A stretch of 63,539 bases of DNA. It comes from Candidatus Gastranaerophilales bacterium. Lineage in GTDB: Bacteria; Cyanobacteriota; Vampirovibrionia; Gastranaerophilales; Gastranaerophilaceae. The position numbers and the translations under genes are program-made. Location: positions 1 through 63,539 of the forward strand of contig CALUVL010000012.1 in assembly GCA_944324225.1 (NCBI GenBank). The letters are read 5' to 3'. Below, one piece after another: positions 1-10,128 of the stretch. Under the pieces are notes generated by a model. The model was given only the letters and a program-made list of their open reading frames with translations. It searched no databases and was not told where the DNA came from. How positions within the stretch are numbered: the first letter of the stretch is position 1; each line of letters begins with the position of its first letter.

Positions 1-800
1 GCCTCCGGTGTATCCGGTTTAGTCAAAGTATCCGGAGAATTTCCTTCAGCATGCTTTTGAGTTTTTGGCGTATAGTTTTCTTCTGCCGGATTGTTGGGTA
101 ATTCAGCCTCCGGTGTATCTGCAGAACTCAAGCTTTCAGGAGAATTGGTCTTTGTCTGATCAGCCGGTTCGGATTTCTGAGCGTATGTCAATTGTCTCAA
201 TTGAGTCTGATCGAGAGTCTGTCCGTCTTTTTTAAATATCAGGACATTGGTTCCGTCAATATTCGTGTATGATGCTGTAATTCCTTCGGGCAATCCGTCC
301 GGAAATATTGTTTTAACATCCTTGTCTAATTGGGCATTGTTGTTAGCATTTGCGTTCATATCGGCAGTTTTTGGCCGTGTAAGTTTGCTGTCGAGATTGG
401 CTTCTGGTTTTGGCAATACGGAGTGCTGTTCCTTGATAACTGCCGGCGGGGGCTGTTTGAGGTTTGCGGGTTGATCTTTTGCTTTTTCTTCTATTTTTAT
501 CGGGTCAATATAGCCTTCAAAAATTGCATTGTATTCTTCAACACTTAATTGAATTTGTTGACCATGCTTAACTTTGAAATTATTCTCATCTCCGCCAAAA
601 TATTTAGCACCTCCTTCAAAGATTGAATTCCCGGGACGAGTGCCGTTGTCACGTTCTGCATCAAATATTGCAACCCTTTGTAATATTTCATTCAGTTGAT
701 TTTCATTGATTGTCTTCCCGCTGTTTTCTTTAATAAAAGCTTTCAACGTCGATGCAAGATTTTTATTTACTGTAATTGCCTGCGGTAAATTAGGTGTCAT
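1..800 (-). CDS. Hypothetical low-complexity protein, 3' end beyond the window
   Basis: An open frame runs from an ATG at 800 to the window edge without a stop, at least 266 codons. GGAGAG lies 6 nt upstream, which supports the start. The N-terminal ~95 residues look globular (MTPNLPQAITVNKNL...). The rest is rich in Pro, Asn, Gln, Thr and Glu. Near the window edge the protein repeats a short ADTPEA / PDTPEA motif, matching a DNA repeat (gcctccggtgtat) at 1 and about 110. No signal peptide or known domain was recognised. It may be a surface or scaffold protein with a repetitive stalk. The function is unknown; the gene itself is well supported by its frame length and ribosome binding site. Confidence 0.75.
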   Translation of the reverse strand, partial: MTPNLPQAITVNKNLASTLKAFIKENSGKTINENQLNEILQRVAIFDAERDNGTRPGNSIFEGGAKYFGGDENNFKVKHGQQIQLSVEEYNAIFEGYIDPIKIEEKAKDQPANLKQPPPAVIKEQHSVLPKPEANLDSKLTRPKTADMNANANNNAQLDKDVKTIFPDGLPEGITASYTNIDGTNVLIFKKDGQTLDQTQLRQLTYAQKSEPADQTKTNSPESLSSADTPEAELPNNPAEENYTPKTQKHAEGNSPDTLTKPDTPE

Positions 801-952
801 AACAACTCTCCTTCTATTATTTATATAAAAACTTCGTGACAGAAAGTTTTTCAGGGATGCTTATTGAATAAATTTTGGCCAAAACTTGATAGTAAGCTGT
901 TTTTAGGATGTAAAATATGTCGATTGTTTTTTTACAAAAATTTACAAAACTG

Positions 953-1867
953 TTATTCAAATAATTCGCTTGATAAATATCTTTCGCCGCTGTCGGGAAG
1001 AATTACAACTATTAATTTACCTTTGTTTTCGGGACGTTTGGAAAGTTCATTAGCAGCCCAGAGTGCTGCCCCGGAAGAAATTCCGGACAAAATCCCTTCT
1101 TCTTTTGCCATTCTGCGGGCTTCCGCAATTGAGTCGTCGCTTTTTACTGGGATAATTTCATCCACAAGATTTTTATCAAAGTTCTCAGGTACAAAATTTG
1201 CACCAATTCCCTGAATTTTGTGTGCGCCTGCCTGTTCGCCTTTTAGAACCTGACTTTCAAAAGGTTCAACGGCAACGGCTTTAATATCGGGATTTTTTTC
1301 TTTTAAGGCTTTTGAAATCCCTGAAATTGTTCCGCCTGTACCGACGCCTGCAACGATTATATCAACTTTTCCATCAGTGTCTTGCCATATTTCTTCTGCT
1401 GTTATTGTGTGAGATTCTGGATTTGCAGGATTGGAAAACTGCTGCGGGATAAAAGAATTTTTTATTTCTTTGTGAAGTTCTTCTGCTTTATCGACAGCCC
1501 CCTGCATGCCTTTATTTCCGTCAGTCAGAACAAGTTCAGCACCATAGGCAGAAAGAAGTTTCCGTCTTTCCAAACTCATAGTCTCCGGCATTGTCAAAAT
1601 CATTTTATATCCTTTGATTGCGCAAACTAACGCAAGTCCTATGCCTGTATTTCCGCTTGTTGGTTCAATTATTACAGTATCTTTATTTATCAAACCGGCT
1701 TTTTCTGCTTTTTCAATCATATTAAGGGCAGGACGGTCTTTGACAGAGCCAGCAGGATTTTGTTTTTCAAGTTTTACAACGATTTCAGCCTCTCCATCAT
1801 TTATTTTGTTAATCTTGACAAGCGGAGTTTTCCCGATAAGTTCTAAAAGATTATTTGCAATTTTCAT
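953..1867 (-). CDS. cysK: Cysteine synthase (O-acetylserine sulfhydrylase)
   Basis: Makes L-cysteine from O-acetylserine and sulfide with pyridoxal phosphate, in the cytoplasm. The 304-residue protein has the usual family length. The PLP lysine motif is visible as [10 protein letters not shown] near residue 42, followed by the substrate loop [12 protein letters not shown] near residue 70, the PLP phosphate loop [10 protein letters not shown] near residue 175, and SGISSGAA near residue 260. AGAAAGGAAAG precedes the ATG at 1867. It lies 17 nt downstream of hydE on the same strand, so the two are probably co-transcribed. CysK and CysM are hard to separate by sequence alone; CysK is favoured by length and motifs. 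Confidence 0.95.
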   Translation of the reverse strand: MKIANNLLELIGKTPLVKINKINDGEAEIVVKLEKQNPAGSVKDRPALNMIEKAEKAGLINKDTVIIEPTSGNTGIGLALVCAIKGYKMILTMPETMSLERRKLLSAYGAELVLTDGNKGMQGAVDKAEELHKEIKNSFIPQQFSNPANPESHTITAEEIWQDTDGKVDIIVAGVGTGGTISGISKALKEKNPDIKAVAVEPFESQVLKGEQAGAHKIQGIGANFVPENFDKNLVDEIIPVKSDDSIAEARRMAKEEGILSGISSGAALWAANELSKRPENKGKLIVVILPDSGERYLSSELFE

Positions 1868-1884
1868 AAAACTTTCCTTTCTAA

Positions 1885-2901
1885 TTAAGTGCGGTCGTGA
1901 TTGCCACGAAATCCTTTTTTACAGGAAATCGAACGTCCGATTTTTGCCAGTTCTGTTTTTAAACTTTCGTAATTCACCGAAACTTTATTCGGATAAATTT
2001 CATAGCTCTTTTTGTATTGTTCAAAAGTAATGTTCGGCATAATTACGTTAGCACCTGCCTGAAGTGCCAAAATTCTACCCTGTGGGTGTAGAGTTTCCAT
2101 AGCTGTTGTTGCCGGAATGTTTATGTCAGGCAATAAAAGCCGTGTAAGAGCTAGAACTTTTATTGCAAGAATTAAATCCCCGTTTTTTTCGTCTTTTAAG
2201 GGTGTTTCAGGGTGGACAATTAAGGGGCCGATGCCTATCATATCGGCATTGAGTTTTTTGTAAAACAGAATATCGTCAGCAAGGCTTTCCGGAGTTTGCC
2301 CCGGAAGTCCGACAAGAGAGCCGGTGCCTGTTTCATAGCCGAGTTGTTTTAAATTAAAAAGACATTGTTTTCGATTTTCAAGCGACATCTGCGGGTGCAT
2401 TTGTGCGTATAAATTTTCGTCAGTTGTTTCAATCCTGAGTAAAAACCTGTCTGCACCAGCTTCTTTTAAAATTTTATATTCATCAAATGTGCGCTCGCCA
2501 ATGCTTAATGTTACTGCAATATCATTTTGTTTGATTCCTTTTATAATTTCAGCCAGATATTCTGCTGTAAAAAATATATCTTCTCCACTTTGCAGAACTA
2601 TTGTCTTGTATCCTGATTGGACTGCATAGTTTGCAAGTTGTAGAATTTCTTTTTTTTCAAGTCTGTATCGCGAAATATTTTTGTTGTCACGTCTAATTCC
2701 ACAGTATTTGCAATCACAGTGGCAGATGTTTGAAAACTCAATCAGTGCTCTCAGGTAAACCTCGTTGCCTGTGTAATTTTTTCTTACCTCATCAGCATTT
2801 TTAAAAAGATAATCGTTTATTGAATTGTCTTTTAGAATTTCTACGATTTCGGATTTGGAAAGAGTATGTTCAATTTTTGCTTTGTCAATCAACTTTTGCA
2901 T
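1885..2901 (-). CDS. hydE: [FeFe]-hydrogenase maturation radical SAM protein HydE
   Basis: HydE helps build the diiron subcluster of the [FeFe]-hydrogenase H-cluster. The radical SAM CxxxCxxC motif is visible as CHCDCKYCG about 65 residues in, preceded by the HydE-type FSN and followed by [10 protein letters not shown]. Further HydE signatures are [48 protein letters not shown] and [16 protein letters not shown]. The family is about 340-350 residues. I place the start at the ATG at 2901; an in-frame TTG lies 18 bp upstream and neither has a clear ribosome binding site. hydF, hydG and hydrogenase genes are not in the window. PylB-type relatives are the main alternative, but the QSGED and GIGPLI signatures favour HydE. 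Confidence 0.88.
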   Translation of the reverse strand: MQKLIDKAKIEHTLSKSEIVEILKDNSINDYLFKNADEVRKNYTGNEVYLRALIEFSNICHCDCKYCGIRRDNKNISRYRLEKKEILQLANYAVQSGYKTIVLQSGEDIFFTAEYLAEIIKGIKQNDIAVTLSIGERTFDEYKILKEAGADRFLLRIETTDENLYAQMHPQMSLENRKQCLFNLKQLGYETGTGSLVGLPGQTPESLADDILFYKKLNADMIGIGPLIVHPETPLKDEKNGDLILAIKVLALTRLLLPDINIPATTAMETLHPQGRILALQAGANVIMPNITFEQYKKSYEIYPNKVSVNYESLKTELAKIGRSISCKKGFRGNHDRT

Positions 2902-2973
2902 AAATAAATTATTGCACAAAAAAGTTAATTGTTTTTACGTCATTTTGAGCGAAGCGAAGCATCACCTATTTTA

Positions 2974-3121
2974 GCCATTTTGTCTTTGACTGTCATTCTG
3001 AACGTCAGATTGACCTCTGTGTTTCAGAATCTCGTTGAGATACTGTGGAAAACCAGACATTTTGCACGAAATCATAGATTTCGGCAAAAGCAGTCAACTA
3101 AATTCAGGATGACAAAATGGC
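2974..3121. repeat. Palindromic intergenic repeat
   Basis: The ends are an 11-bp perfect inverted repeat, GCCATTTTGTC at 2974-2984 and GACAAAATGGC at 3111-3121. Just inside lies an imperfect pair, TGTCATTCTGAA at 2991-3002 and TTCAGGATGACA at 3103-3114. The same end sequence (ATTCAG-A/G-ATGACAAAATGGC) recurs at 58093-58112, and a related TGACATTCTGAA ... GTTTCAGAAT segment lies between nrdG and nrdD. It contains no convincing gene. This looks like a small non-autonomous dispersed palindrome. Confidence 0.65.
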
Positions 3122-3176
3122 TTTAAAAAATTGAGTGTGAAGCATGAGTTCACGCTCAGGTCGGATATTTTTTCTA

Positions 3177-3354
3177 TTGCCGCCATAGCGTAGTGAACAA
3201 TAATTGCAGGCGAGGCAGATTGCAAAGGCGGGTATTGTTTGAGCGCAGCGAGTTTACCCGCCATTATGCCGAGCCGTACAGATTATTAGTGAACGAAGCG
3301 TGCGGCTGGTTTTGCGCCGCTTTTGCCACCAAAAGCGGCCCCGTCCGGAGGACA
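3177..3354. repeat. 178-nt structured dispersed repeat, copy A
   Basis: This is the first of two diverged copies; the second is at 10337-10514. It holds a hairpin GGCGGGTA (3227-3234) / TACCCGCC (3255-3262), a hairpin GCCGCTTTT / AAAAGCGGC around an invariant GCCACC loop (about 3316-3339), and a terminal GTCC-GGA-GGAC hairpin (3343-3353). Between copies the second stem changes to GAAACTTTT / AAAAGTTTC, so pairing is kept while sequence is not. The reading frames across it are not convincing genes. It may be a mobile RNA-like or palindromic element. Confidence 0.75.
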
Positions 3355-3401
3355 TTCATATATGCAACAATGAGAAAGAATTATACATTATAAAATTCTT
3401 T

Positions 3402-3419
3402 GTTGGGCGAAAGCCCAAC
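3402..3419. other. Short perfect hairpin GTTGGGC-GAAA-GCCCAAC
   Basis: A 7-bp GC-rich stem capped by a GAAA tetraloop lies in the gap between copy A of the 178-nt repeat and the ileS terminator. No T-run follows on either strand, so it is probably not a terminator. It may belong to the repeat cluster that fills 2902-3490. Confidence 0.5.
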
Positions 3420-3492
3420 CTGCTCTTGCTAAAGTTATTGCAAATGAACTGGATGAATTGTCAATGTATTTTCAATATTATTAAAATGAAAA

Positions 3493-3514
3493 GGCGGGTT
3501 TGTACAAACCCGCC
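3493..3514 (-). terminator. Intrinsic terminator downstream of ileS
   Basis: An 11-bp perfect palindrome (GGCGGGTTTGT and its complement) is followed on the minus strand by TTTTCATTTT. It lies about 45 bp past the ileS stop, where an intrinsic terminator for ileS is expected. Confidence 0.75.
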
Positions 3515-3559
3515 GGTCATAAAATAAATAATATTCGTTCCCGTTAGATTGATTACAAT

Positions 3560-6370
3560 TTATTTAATTGCATCAATACATTCTTCACAAATTCCGTCGG
3601 AATTTAGTTTTCTGTACTTCCAGCAGCGGGCGCATTTTTCGCCTTCTGCTTTTGTAACCCAGACAGTATAATCATCTTCTTTATATTCGTTTAAAACATC
3701 TGACGGCTTTTCATCTGTAACGTAAGCTTGAGATGTGATGAAAATATTGCAGAGTTCATCTTCATTAGCTTTCAAAACAGCGTTATCTTTGACGCTTACG
3801 TAAACCGCAACTTCCAGTGAGCTTCCGACTTTTTTGTCTGCTCTAAGAGGTTCTATAGCACGGCTTACAACTTCACGTGCTTTCAAAATTTGAGTGAATT
3901 CTTCTTCCAGTTTTTCATTATTCCATTCGGATTTTACCTCTGGCCATGATGATAGAAGAATACTTTCAAGTCCGTCTTTTTGTACTTCCGGAACACTCAT
4001 CCAGATGTCTTCAGCCTGATGAGGCATTACAGGTACAAGCATTCTGACCAGTGCCTGAAGAATTTCGTACATTACGGTCTGGCAGGCTCTGCGTGAAAGT
4101 GATTTTTTGCCGGCGGTATAAAGTCTGTCTTTTACAATATCAAGATAGAATGAACTTAAATCCACTGCTGCAAAGTTTTGCAGGTGCTGGAAGTATTTGT
4201 AAAACTCATAATTTTCAAATGCAACAGTTACTTCTTCAATAAGTTTGTTGAGTTTGTGAAGCGCAAATTTGTCGAGTTCTTTCAGGTCTTTATATTCTAC
4301 ATAATCAGCTTTCGGGTCAAAGTCAAAAAGATTTCCGAGCAAAAATCTTGCTGTATTTCTTGTCTTTTTGAAAATCTCAACAAGCTGTTTTACGATATTG
4401 TCTCCAATTTTGGTATCGTTTCTATAATCTACCGATGCAGCCCAGAGTCTTAAGATATCTGCGCCGTAATTTTTGATAATGTCATCAGGACGAATGTAGT
4501 TTCCTAAAGACTTTGACATTTTTCTGCCGTCTTCTCCGAATACAAATCCATGTGTAAGAACTGTTTTATACGGAGCCTTGCCTTCTGTAGCTACAGAAGT
4601 TAAAAGAGAAGACTGGAACCATCCTCTGTGTTGATCCGAACCTTCCAGATACATCTCAACCGGAGTTGAGCCGAGCTGTTCGCTTCTTTTTTCGACAACT
4701 GCGCGCCAGCTTATGCCTGAGTCAAACCAGACATCCATAATGTCATTCTCTTTTTTGAAGTGAGTTTTTCCGCATTTTGGGCATTTGAAACCTTGTGGTA
4801 GCAATTGGTCTGCAGTGTATTTAACCCATGCATCAGAACTTTCTTTTTCAAAAATCTCTGCAACGTGGTTGATGGTTTCGTCGGTTACAATAACTTCGCC
4901 GCAGTCTTCACAGTAGAATACCGGAATCGGAACCCCCCAGGCTCTCTGACGGGATATACACCAGTCTGTGCGGCCTGCAACCATGTTTGATATTCTTGAT
5001 TCTCCGCCGGCAGGAATCCATTTGACGTTTTTGATTGCTTCAAGCGCCTGATCTCTGAATTTGTCCACTTTTACAAACCACTGAGGCGTTGCACGGTAAA
5101 TTACAGGATTTTTACATCTCCAGCAGTGCGGATAGCTATGGTTAATATCCTGTGCTTTTAAAAGCGCTCCGCAGTTTTGAAGTTTTTCAATAACAATTTT
5201 GTTTCCTTTGTAGTACGGAATCCCCTCAAGGTCTTTATCCTGAACTTTTTCAGTCCAAATCCCCTTGCCGTCAAGCGGTGAGAATACTTCTATTCCGTAT
5301 CTGCATCCGACTTCATAGTCTTCAAGACCGTGCCCCGGAGCTGTGTGTACTGACCCTGTACCGGCATCAAGGGTTACGTGTTCGCCTAAAATTATCGGTG
5401 ATTTTCTGTCATAAAGCGGGTGCTTTGTATTTAAAAGTTTCAGATCCGCCCCTGTGCATGAGCCTACAACATTAATATCTTTTTCATCCCACTCAACGTC
5501 ATTCAAAAATGCGCCGAGAAGTTCCTGTGCAACAACGTAGATATCCCCTTTGTATTCAAAGAAGGTGTATTCAAACTTCGGGTGCATGCTGATTGCCATG
5601 TTTGAAGGAATTGTCCATGGAGTTGTTGTCCAGATGATTGCGTAAACAGGTTTTGTGTTGCCTGATAAAATTTTGTCGTTAATTTTCTTTGTGCTTTCCT
5701 CATCAAACTTAAATCTTACATAAATAGAAGTTGATGTATGATCAGCGTATTCAACTTCGGCTTCGGCAAGTGCGGTTTCACATGAAGCGCACCAGTAAAC
5801 TGGTTTCATGCCTTTTTCAATGTAACCTTTTTTGTACATTTCGCCAAAAACTCTCACCTGTTCGGCTTCGTATTCAGGCGCAATTGTAAGATACGGGTGT
5901 TCCCAGTCGCCCCAGACTCCGAGGCGTTTAAATTCACTTTCCTGACCTTTCAAGTTTTTGTGGGCAAATTCTCTGCATTTCTGGCGAAGTTCATAAGGTG
6001 TGACGGCGCTTCTTCCGCCTTTAATTTCTTTCACAACTTTGTTTTCAATCGGAAGCCCGTGGCCGTCGTATCCCGGAACATAAGGCGCATAAAAACCTCG
6101 TTGTGATTTATATTTTGTAAGGATATCTTTCAGAATTTTGTTGAGTGCGGTGCCGACGTGAATTTTTTCACTGCTCAGATACGGCGGGCCGTCATGAAGA
6201 ATAAATTTGTTATTTTTATCTTTGTCTGCTACAGATTTTTCGTAAATCTTGTTTTCTTCCCAGAATTTTTGAATTTCAACTTCACGCACGGTTGCGTTTG
6301 CTCTCATTGCAAGGCTTGTCTGAGGCAGGTTTAAGGTATCTTTCAATTCAACTTTTGTGCTTTCACTCAT
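3560..6370 (-). CDS. ileS: Isoleucyl-tRNA synthetase
   Basis: Class I synthetase that charges tRNA-Ile and edits valine. The 936 residues match the bacterial type. HDGPPY precedes the nucleotide-binding motif, the KMSKS loop is GRKMSKSLGN, the editing domain carries TTTPWTIPSN, and a C-terminal zinc ribbon shows CARCWKYRK...CEEC. The HIGH signature reads HVGT at residues 71-74, so its second histidine is replaced by threonine; the DNA reads this clearly. Everything else looks functional, so a tolerated variant is more likely than decay. GAAGGAT lies upstream of the ATG. It is transcribed after the symporter, 38 nt away on the same strand. Confidence 0.96.
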   Translation of the reverse strand: MSESTKVELKDTLNLPQTSLAMRANATVREVEIQKFWEENKIYEKSVADKDKNNKFILHDGPPYLSSEKIHVGTALNKILKDILTKYKSQRGFYAPYVPGYDGHGLPIENKVVKEIKGGRSAVTPYELRQKCREFAHKNLKGQESEFKRLGVWGDWEHPYLTIAPEYEAEQVRVFGEMYKKGYIEKGMKPVYWCASCETALAEAEVEYADHTSTSIYVRFKFDEESTKKINDKILSGNTKPVYAIIWTTTPWTIPSNMAISMHPKFEYTFFEYKGDIYVVAQELLGAFLNDVEWDEKDINVVGSCTGADLKLLNTKHPLYDRKSPIILGEHVTLDAGTGSVHTAPGHGLEDYEVGCRYGIEVFSPLDGKGIWTEKVQDKDLEGIPYYKGNKIVIEKLQNCGALLKAQDINHSYPHCWRCKNPVIYRATPQWFVKVDKFRDQALEAIKNVKWIPAGGESRISNMVAGRTDWCISRQRAWGVPIPVFYCEDCGEVIVTDETINHVAEIFEKESSDAWVKYTADQLLPQGFKCPKCGKTHFKKENDIMDVWFDSGISWRAVVEKRSEQLGSTPVEMYLEGSDQHRGWFQSSLLTSVATEGKAPYKTVLTHGFVFGEDGRKMSKSLGNYIRPDDIIKNYGADILRLWAASVDYRNDTKIGDNIVKQLVEIFKKTRNTARFLLGNLFDFDPKADYVEYKDLKELDKFALHKLNKLIEEVTVAFENYEFYKYFQHLQNFAAVDLSSFYLDIVKDRLYTAGKKSLSRRACQTVMYEILQALVRMLVPVMPHQAEDIWMSVPEVQKDGLESILLSSWPEVKSEWNNEKLEEEFTQILKAREVVSRAIEPLRADKKVGSSLEVAVYVSVKDNAVLKANEDELCNIFITSQAYVTDEKPSDVLNEYKEDDYTVWVTKAEGEKCARCWKYRKLNSDGICEECIDAIK

Positions 6371-6408
6371 CTTCTGTATCCTTCTTCTTTTTTGTGTAAT
6401 TTTAAAAA

Positions 6409-7713
6409 TTATTTTCTTTCGTGGTCTTTTCTGAATTTTTCAATATCAGCGCCGATACTTTCGGCTTTTGACTGAGCCACGAACGCTTTCATTTTATCAT
6501 AATCAAAAACTTTTTCCCATCTTGCAATAACTACAGTCGCAACACAGTTTCCGATCAAGTTTACGGTTGTTCTTCCCATGTCGAGAATCTGGTCTATGCC
6601 TAAAAGTATTGCAACACCTAAAATCGGAATGTCAAAGCTTGCTAATGTTCCGGCAAGGACAATCAATGAAACTCTGGGAACACCTGCTACCCCTTTGCTT
6701 GTCAGCATAAGTGCGAGCATAATTATTATCTGCTGATTCAAATCAAGATGGATGCCGACGATTTGAGATGAAAACAGAACGGCCATTGCAAGGTACAAAG
6801 TGCTCCCGTCAAGATTAAAAGTGTATCCTGTCGGCATTACAAAGCTTACAATATTTTTCGGAACTCCGAAACGTTCCATAATTTCCATGGCTTTCGGGAA
6901 TGCAGCCTCTGAACTTGCGGTTGTAAATGCAAGAAGTGCCGGCTCCTGCAACGCTCTTAATAACGTTCTGAAAGAAATTCTAACAATTTTGCAGACAATG
7001 AACAAAACAAGAACAACAAAAACTGCAAGTGCTGTATATAATGCACCGATAATTTTGAAATAGTTTTTTAAAACAGACAGTCCGTTTGCTCCGACAGTTG
7101 CGGCTATTGCTCCGAAAATACCGAGAGGCGCAAAGTACATTACGTATTCAGTAAACTTAAACATAATCTGCGAAACAGAGTTTAATAAGTCCAGAACGGG
7201 CTGTGCTTTCTTGCCGACGGCACAGATTGCAAGTGCAAAAAATATTGAAAATACAACTATTTGAAGCAGATTGCCTTTTGCCATGGCATCCACGACACTT
7301 GTCGGGAAAATATCCGTAACCATTGCGCCTATTGATGTATGCGCATGAGAGGCCGCCACAAGTCCTGCTGCCTGCATTTCTATTGCATGAACCGAGGTGC
7401 CGGAAACAAATCCGACTCCGGGTTTGAATATATTTCCCATCGTAAGCCCGATAATAAGCGCCAGAGTTGTTACAATTTCAAAATATATAATTGTTTTAAG
7501 TCCGATTTTTCCAAGACTTTTGGCATCTCCGTGTCCTGCAATTCCGACAACGAGCGTTGAAAACAGCAAAGGAGCAATAATCATCTTGACCATTCTCAAA
7601 AATATTTCGGCAAACGGACGCATTCTTACCGCAAAATCAGGGAAAAAATGTCCGACAATTACACCTAAAAATAATGCTATAAATATCAGGGCTGTAAGTC
7701 TTGAGTGTTTCAA
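6409..7713 (-). CDS. Dicarboxylate/amino acid:cation symporter (DctA/GltP family)
   Basis: Secondary transporter of the inner membrane that takes up C4-dicarboxylates or glutamate/aspartate with Na+ or H+. The 434 residues contain about eight hydrophobic helices plus two re-entrant loops. Family motifs are visible: the serine-rich loop TTASSEAAFPKAME near residue 265, MPTGYTFNLDGSTLY near 300, and DMGRTTVNLIGNCVA near 385. The start is a TTG at 7713 with GAGGT 9 nt upstream. Sequence alone does not decide between dicarboxylate and glutamate, so no symbol is given. The divergent gap to nrdJ has no recognised regulatory element. Confidence 0.9.
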   Translation of the reverse strand: MKHSRLTALIFIALFLGVIVGHFFPDFAVRMRPFAEIFLRMVKMIIAPLLFSTLVVGIAGHGDAKSLGKIGLKTIIYFEIVTTLALIIGLTMGNIFKPGVGFVSGTSVHAIEMQAAGLVAASHAHTSIGAMVTDIFPTSVVDAMAKGNLLQIVVFSIFFALAICAVGKKAQPVLDLLNSVSQIMFKFTEYVMYFAPLGIFGAIAATVGANGLSVLKNYFKIIGALYTALAVFVVLVLFIVCKIVRISFRTLLRALQEPALLAFTTASSEAAFPKAMEIMERFGVPKNIVSFVMPTGYTFNLDGSTLYLAMAVLFSSQIVGIHLDLNQQIIIMLALMLTSKGVAGVPRVSLIVLAGTLASFDIPILGVAILLGIDQILDMGRTTVNLIGNCVATVVIARWEKVFDYDKMKAFVAQSKAESIGADIEKFRKDHERK

Positions 7714-7943
7714 ATAAATTCACCTCGCCAAGTAATTATATTATAAACATGTAATTCACTAAACTTTAAAAAAATATTTTGTTACAAAACTGAAAATTAT
7801 TAGGATATCCATGTTGCATGCCTTTTCTTGTTGTTGTAAAATTAGAGAACGAACCATGCTTTAAATATTTTTATTTATGGGGATGATTTTTAAATTTTTA
7901 ATTTGATGAATAAGAAGACTTGGACTAATAAATGGAGGTTAGT

Positions 7944-9980
7944 GTGAACTTAGTGGAAGAAAAATTGAATTTATCCGAAAATGCAATAAAAGTTCTAGAA
8001 AGAAGATACTTGAAAAGGGACAAAGACGGAAATTGCACAGAAAAACCTGCTGATATGTTCAGACGTGTGGCTCTTGCAATTGCATCAGGCGATTTGAAAT
8101 TTGGCAAAACTCAGGCTGAAGTTGAAAAACTTGCTGACAGATTTTATGATTTTATAACAAAATGCTACTTTATGCCGAACTCTCCGACCTTGATGAATGC
8201 CGGAAGAGAACTCGGACAGCTTGCTGCCTGTTTTGTTCTTCCTGTTGAAGACAGCCTTGAAGGAATTTTTGAAACCGTTAAAAATACGGCATTAATTCAC
8301 AAATCAGGTGGTGGAACAGGTTTTTCTTTCTCAAGATTACGCCCCAAAAACAGTGTTGTAAGATCAACCATGGGTGTTTCATCAGGCCCTGTTTCATTTA
8401 TGGAAGTATTTAACGCTGCAACCGAAGCGGTTAAGCAGGGCGGTACAAGACGCGGCGCAAACATGGGTATCTTAAGAGTTGACCACCCGGATATCTTAGA
8501 CTTTATTAACTGCAAATCCGATAACAATAAATTGAACAACTTTAATATTTCTGTTGCAATTACTGACAAATTTATGGAAGCACTCAAAAAAGGCGAAGAT
8601 TATGATTTAGTTAATCCTCAGAACAATCAGGTTGTTGCAAGATTAAGTGCTAAAAAAGTATTTGACCTTATTGTGGACGGCGCATGGAGAAATGGTGAAC
8701 CCGGAATCATCTTTATTGATAAAATGAATGCAGATAACCCGACTCCTTTGGTTGGTCAGATTGAATCAACCAATCCTTGTGGTGAAGTTCCGCTTCTTGC
8801 TTACGAAGCCTGCAACTTAGGTTCTATAAATCTTGGCAGAATGGTTATTGATGGAGCTAACGGATCTGAAGTTGACTGGAAAACTTTAGCGGAAACAACA
8901 AGAACTGCAATCAGATTCTTAGACAACGTAATCGCCGTAAATAACTATCCGCTTCCGCAGATTTCCGAAATGGTTCAGAATAACCGCAAAATCGGACTCG
9001 GTGTTATGGGCTGGGCTGATATGCTTATGAAAATGGGAATTTCCTACAGCTCGGAAGAAGGTACAAAACTCGCTTCTCAGGTTATGGAATTTATTGATTA
9101 CGAATCAAAATGCGAATCCATTGAACTTTCAAAAGAAAGAGGCAGATTTAACAACTTCAAAGGAAGCGTTTACGACGGCAAAAACTTCCTCTACAACAAA
9201 TATAAAGGAAAATCTGCCGGAAAAATTTCCGATGAACAATGGAAAGAGCTGGATGCGCAAATTGAAAAATTCGGAATCCGTAACGCAACTACAACCTGTA
9301 TTGCGCCGACAGGTACAATTTCAATGATAGCCGGAGCCTCAGGCGGTGTTGAACCTCTGTTCGGGCTTGTATTCTCAAGACTGATTATGGACGGAACTGA
9401 AATGCTTGAAATTAATCCGATTTTTAAAGAATACGCTATTAAACACGGATTCTATTCTGAAGAATTAATGAAAGAAATTGCTAAAACCGGTTCTGTTGCT
9501 CATGTTGATAACGTTCCGGCAGATGCCAAAAAGATTTTCGTTACGGCGCATGACGTTTCTCCATACTGGCACGTTAAAATGCAGGCTGCTTTCCAGCTTC
9601 ATACAGACAACGCTGTTTCTAAAACTGTAAACTTTGAAGAACACGCAACCCGTGAAGATATTGAACAGGCTTATGTTCTGGCTTACGAAAATAACCTAAA
9701 AGGTATCACTGTTTACAGAAACAACAGCCGTCAGTTCCAGCCTATGAACCTTGATTCTAAAAAATCAGAAGCTCAGGTTGAGGCTGAAAAATCTATGAAA
9801 ACTGTTTCTGAGCCTGAAAAGAAGGCTGAAGTTACAAATCCGATAAAAGAAGAAAAAACGGAAGATTACAATCCGACAGGCGAAATTAAAACAGTTAAGT
9901 GCCCTGAATGCGGAAACGAAATTCAGATGGCTGAAGGCTGCTTCATCTGCCTCAAGTGTGGTTATTCCGGCTGTTCATAG
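7944..9980 (+). CDS. nrdJ: Adenosylcobalamin-dependent (class II) ribonucleotide reductase
   Basis: Reduces ribonucleotides to deoxyribonucleotides using adenosylcobalamin, independent of oxygen. Visible motifs are [18 protein letters not shown] with the first redox cysteine, [34 protein letters not shown] with the radical-site cysteine, [14 protein letters not shown] and [18 protein letters not shown]. The C-terminus ends in a zinc-ribbon-like CPECG...CLKCG segment. I prefer the GTG at 7944, because GGAGG (7934-7938) sits 5 nt before it and overlaps the only upstream ATG (7932), which would add four residues. No cobalamin riboswitch is seen upstream. The paired class III system is at 20.8-23.4 kb. 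Confidence 0.95.
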   Translation: MNLVEEKLNLSENAIKVLERRYLKRDKDGNCTEKPADMFRRVALAIASGDLKFGKTQAEVEKLADRFYDFITKCYFMPNSPTLMNAGRELGQLAACFVLPVEDSLEGIFETVKNTALIHKSGGGTGFSFSRLRPKNSVVRSTMGVSSGPVSFMEVFNAATEAVKQGGTRRGANMGILRVDHPDILDFINCKSDNNKLNNFNISVAITDKFMEALKKGEDYDLVNPQNNQVVARLSAKKVFDLIVDGAWRNGEPGIIFIDKMNADNPTPLVGQIESTNPCGEVPLLAYEACNLGSINLGRMVIDGANGSEVDWKTLAETTRTAIRFLDNVIAVNNYPLPQISEMVQNNRKIGLGVMGWADMLMKMGISYSSEEGTKLASQVMEFIDYESKCESIELSKERGRFNNFKGSVYDGKNFLYNKYKGKSAGKISDEQWKELDAQIEKFGIRNATTTCIAPTGTISMIAGASGGVEPLFGLVFSRLIMDGTEMLEINPIFKEYAIKHGFYSEELMKEIAKTGSVAHVDNVPADAKKIFVTAHDVSPYWHVKMQAAFQLHTDNAVSKTVNFEEHATREDIEQAYVLAYENNLKGITVYRNNSRQFQPMNLDSKKSEAQVEAEKSMKTVSEPEKKAEVTNPIKEEKTEDYNPTGEIKTVKCPECGNEIQMAEGCFICLKCGYSGCS

Positions 9981-9983
9981 GCG

Positions 9984-10095
9984 GACGAAGTCCGCTTTTA
10001 CACATTGGCTAGATGTTAGTAAGAGCCGCTTTTAAAATAAATTAGACAAACTTAAAAAAGACATGTATAGGCGCTTTTGCCGGTACATGTCTTTT
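9984..10095. repeat. 112-bp direct repeat, copy 1, with terminator
   Basis: First of two near-identical 112-bp units, 145 bp apart start to start, just after the nrdJ stop. Each starts with GACGAAGTCCGC, passes through GATGTTAGT-A/G-AGAGCCGCTTTTAAAA, and ends in the terminator hairpin described separately. The two copies differ at only a few positions, so the duplication is recent or maintained. Confidence 0.85.
10056..10095 (+). terminator. nrdJ terminator, copy 1
   Basis: A perfect 12-bp stem, AAAAGACATGTA (10056-10067) and TACATGTCTTTT (10084-10095), encloses a 16-nt loop. The T-tract is short. Confidence 0.75.
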
Positions 10096-10128
10096 GACAA
10101 AATAAGTGAAGTTTTAGCAGGTTTGGAA

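Noticed and set aside
3193-3527. Short open frames across the 178-nt repeat (for example with FERSEF and SGPVRRTF-like text)
   Set aside because: They follow the repeat, do not keep frame between the two copies and have no ribosome binding sites.
7714-7931. Possible cobalamin riboswitch before nrdJ
   Set aside because: No GGTGAAA/CCGCAG-type core on either strand; the region is plain AT-rich sequence.
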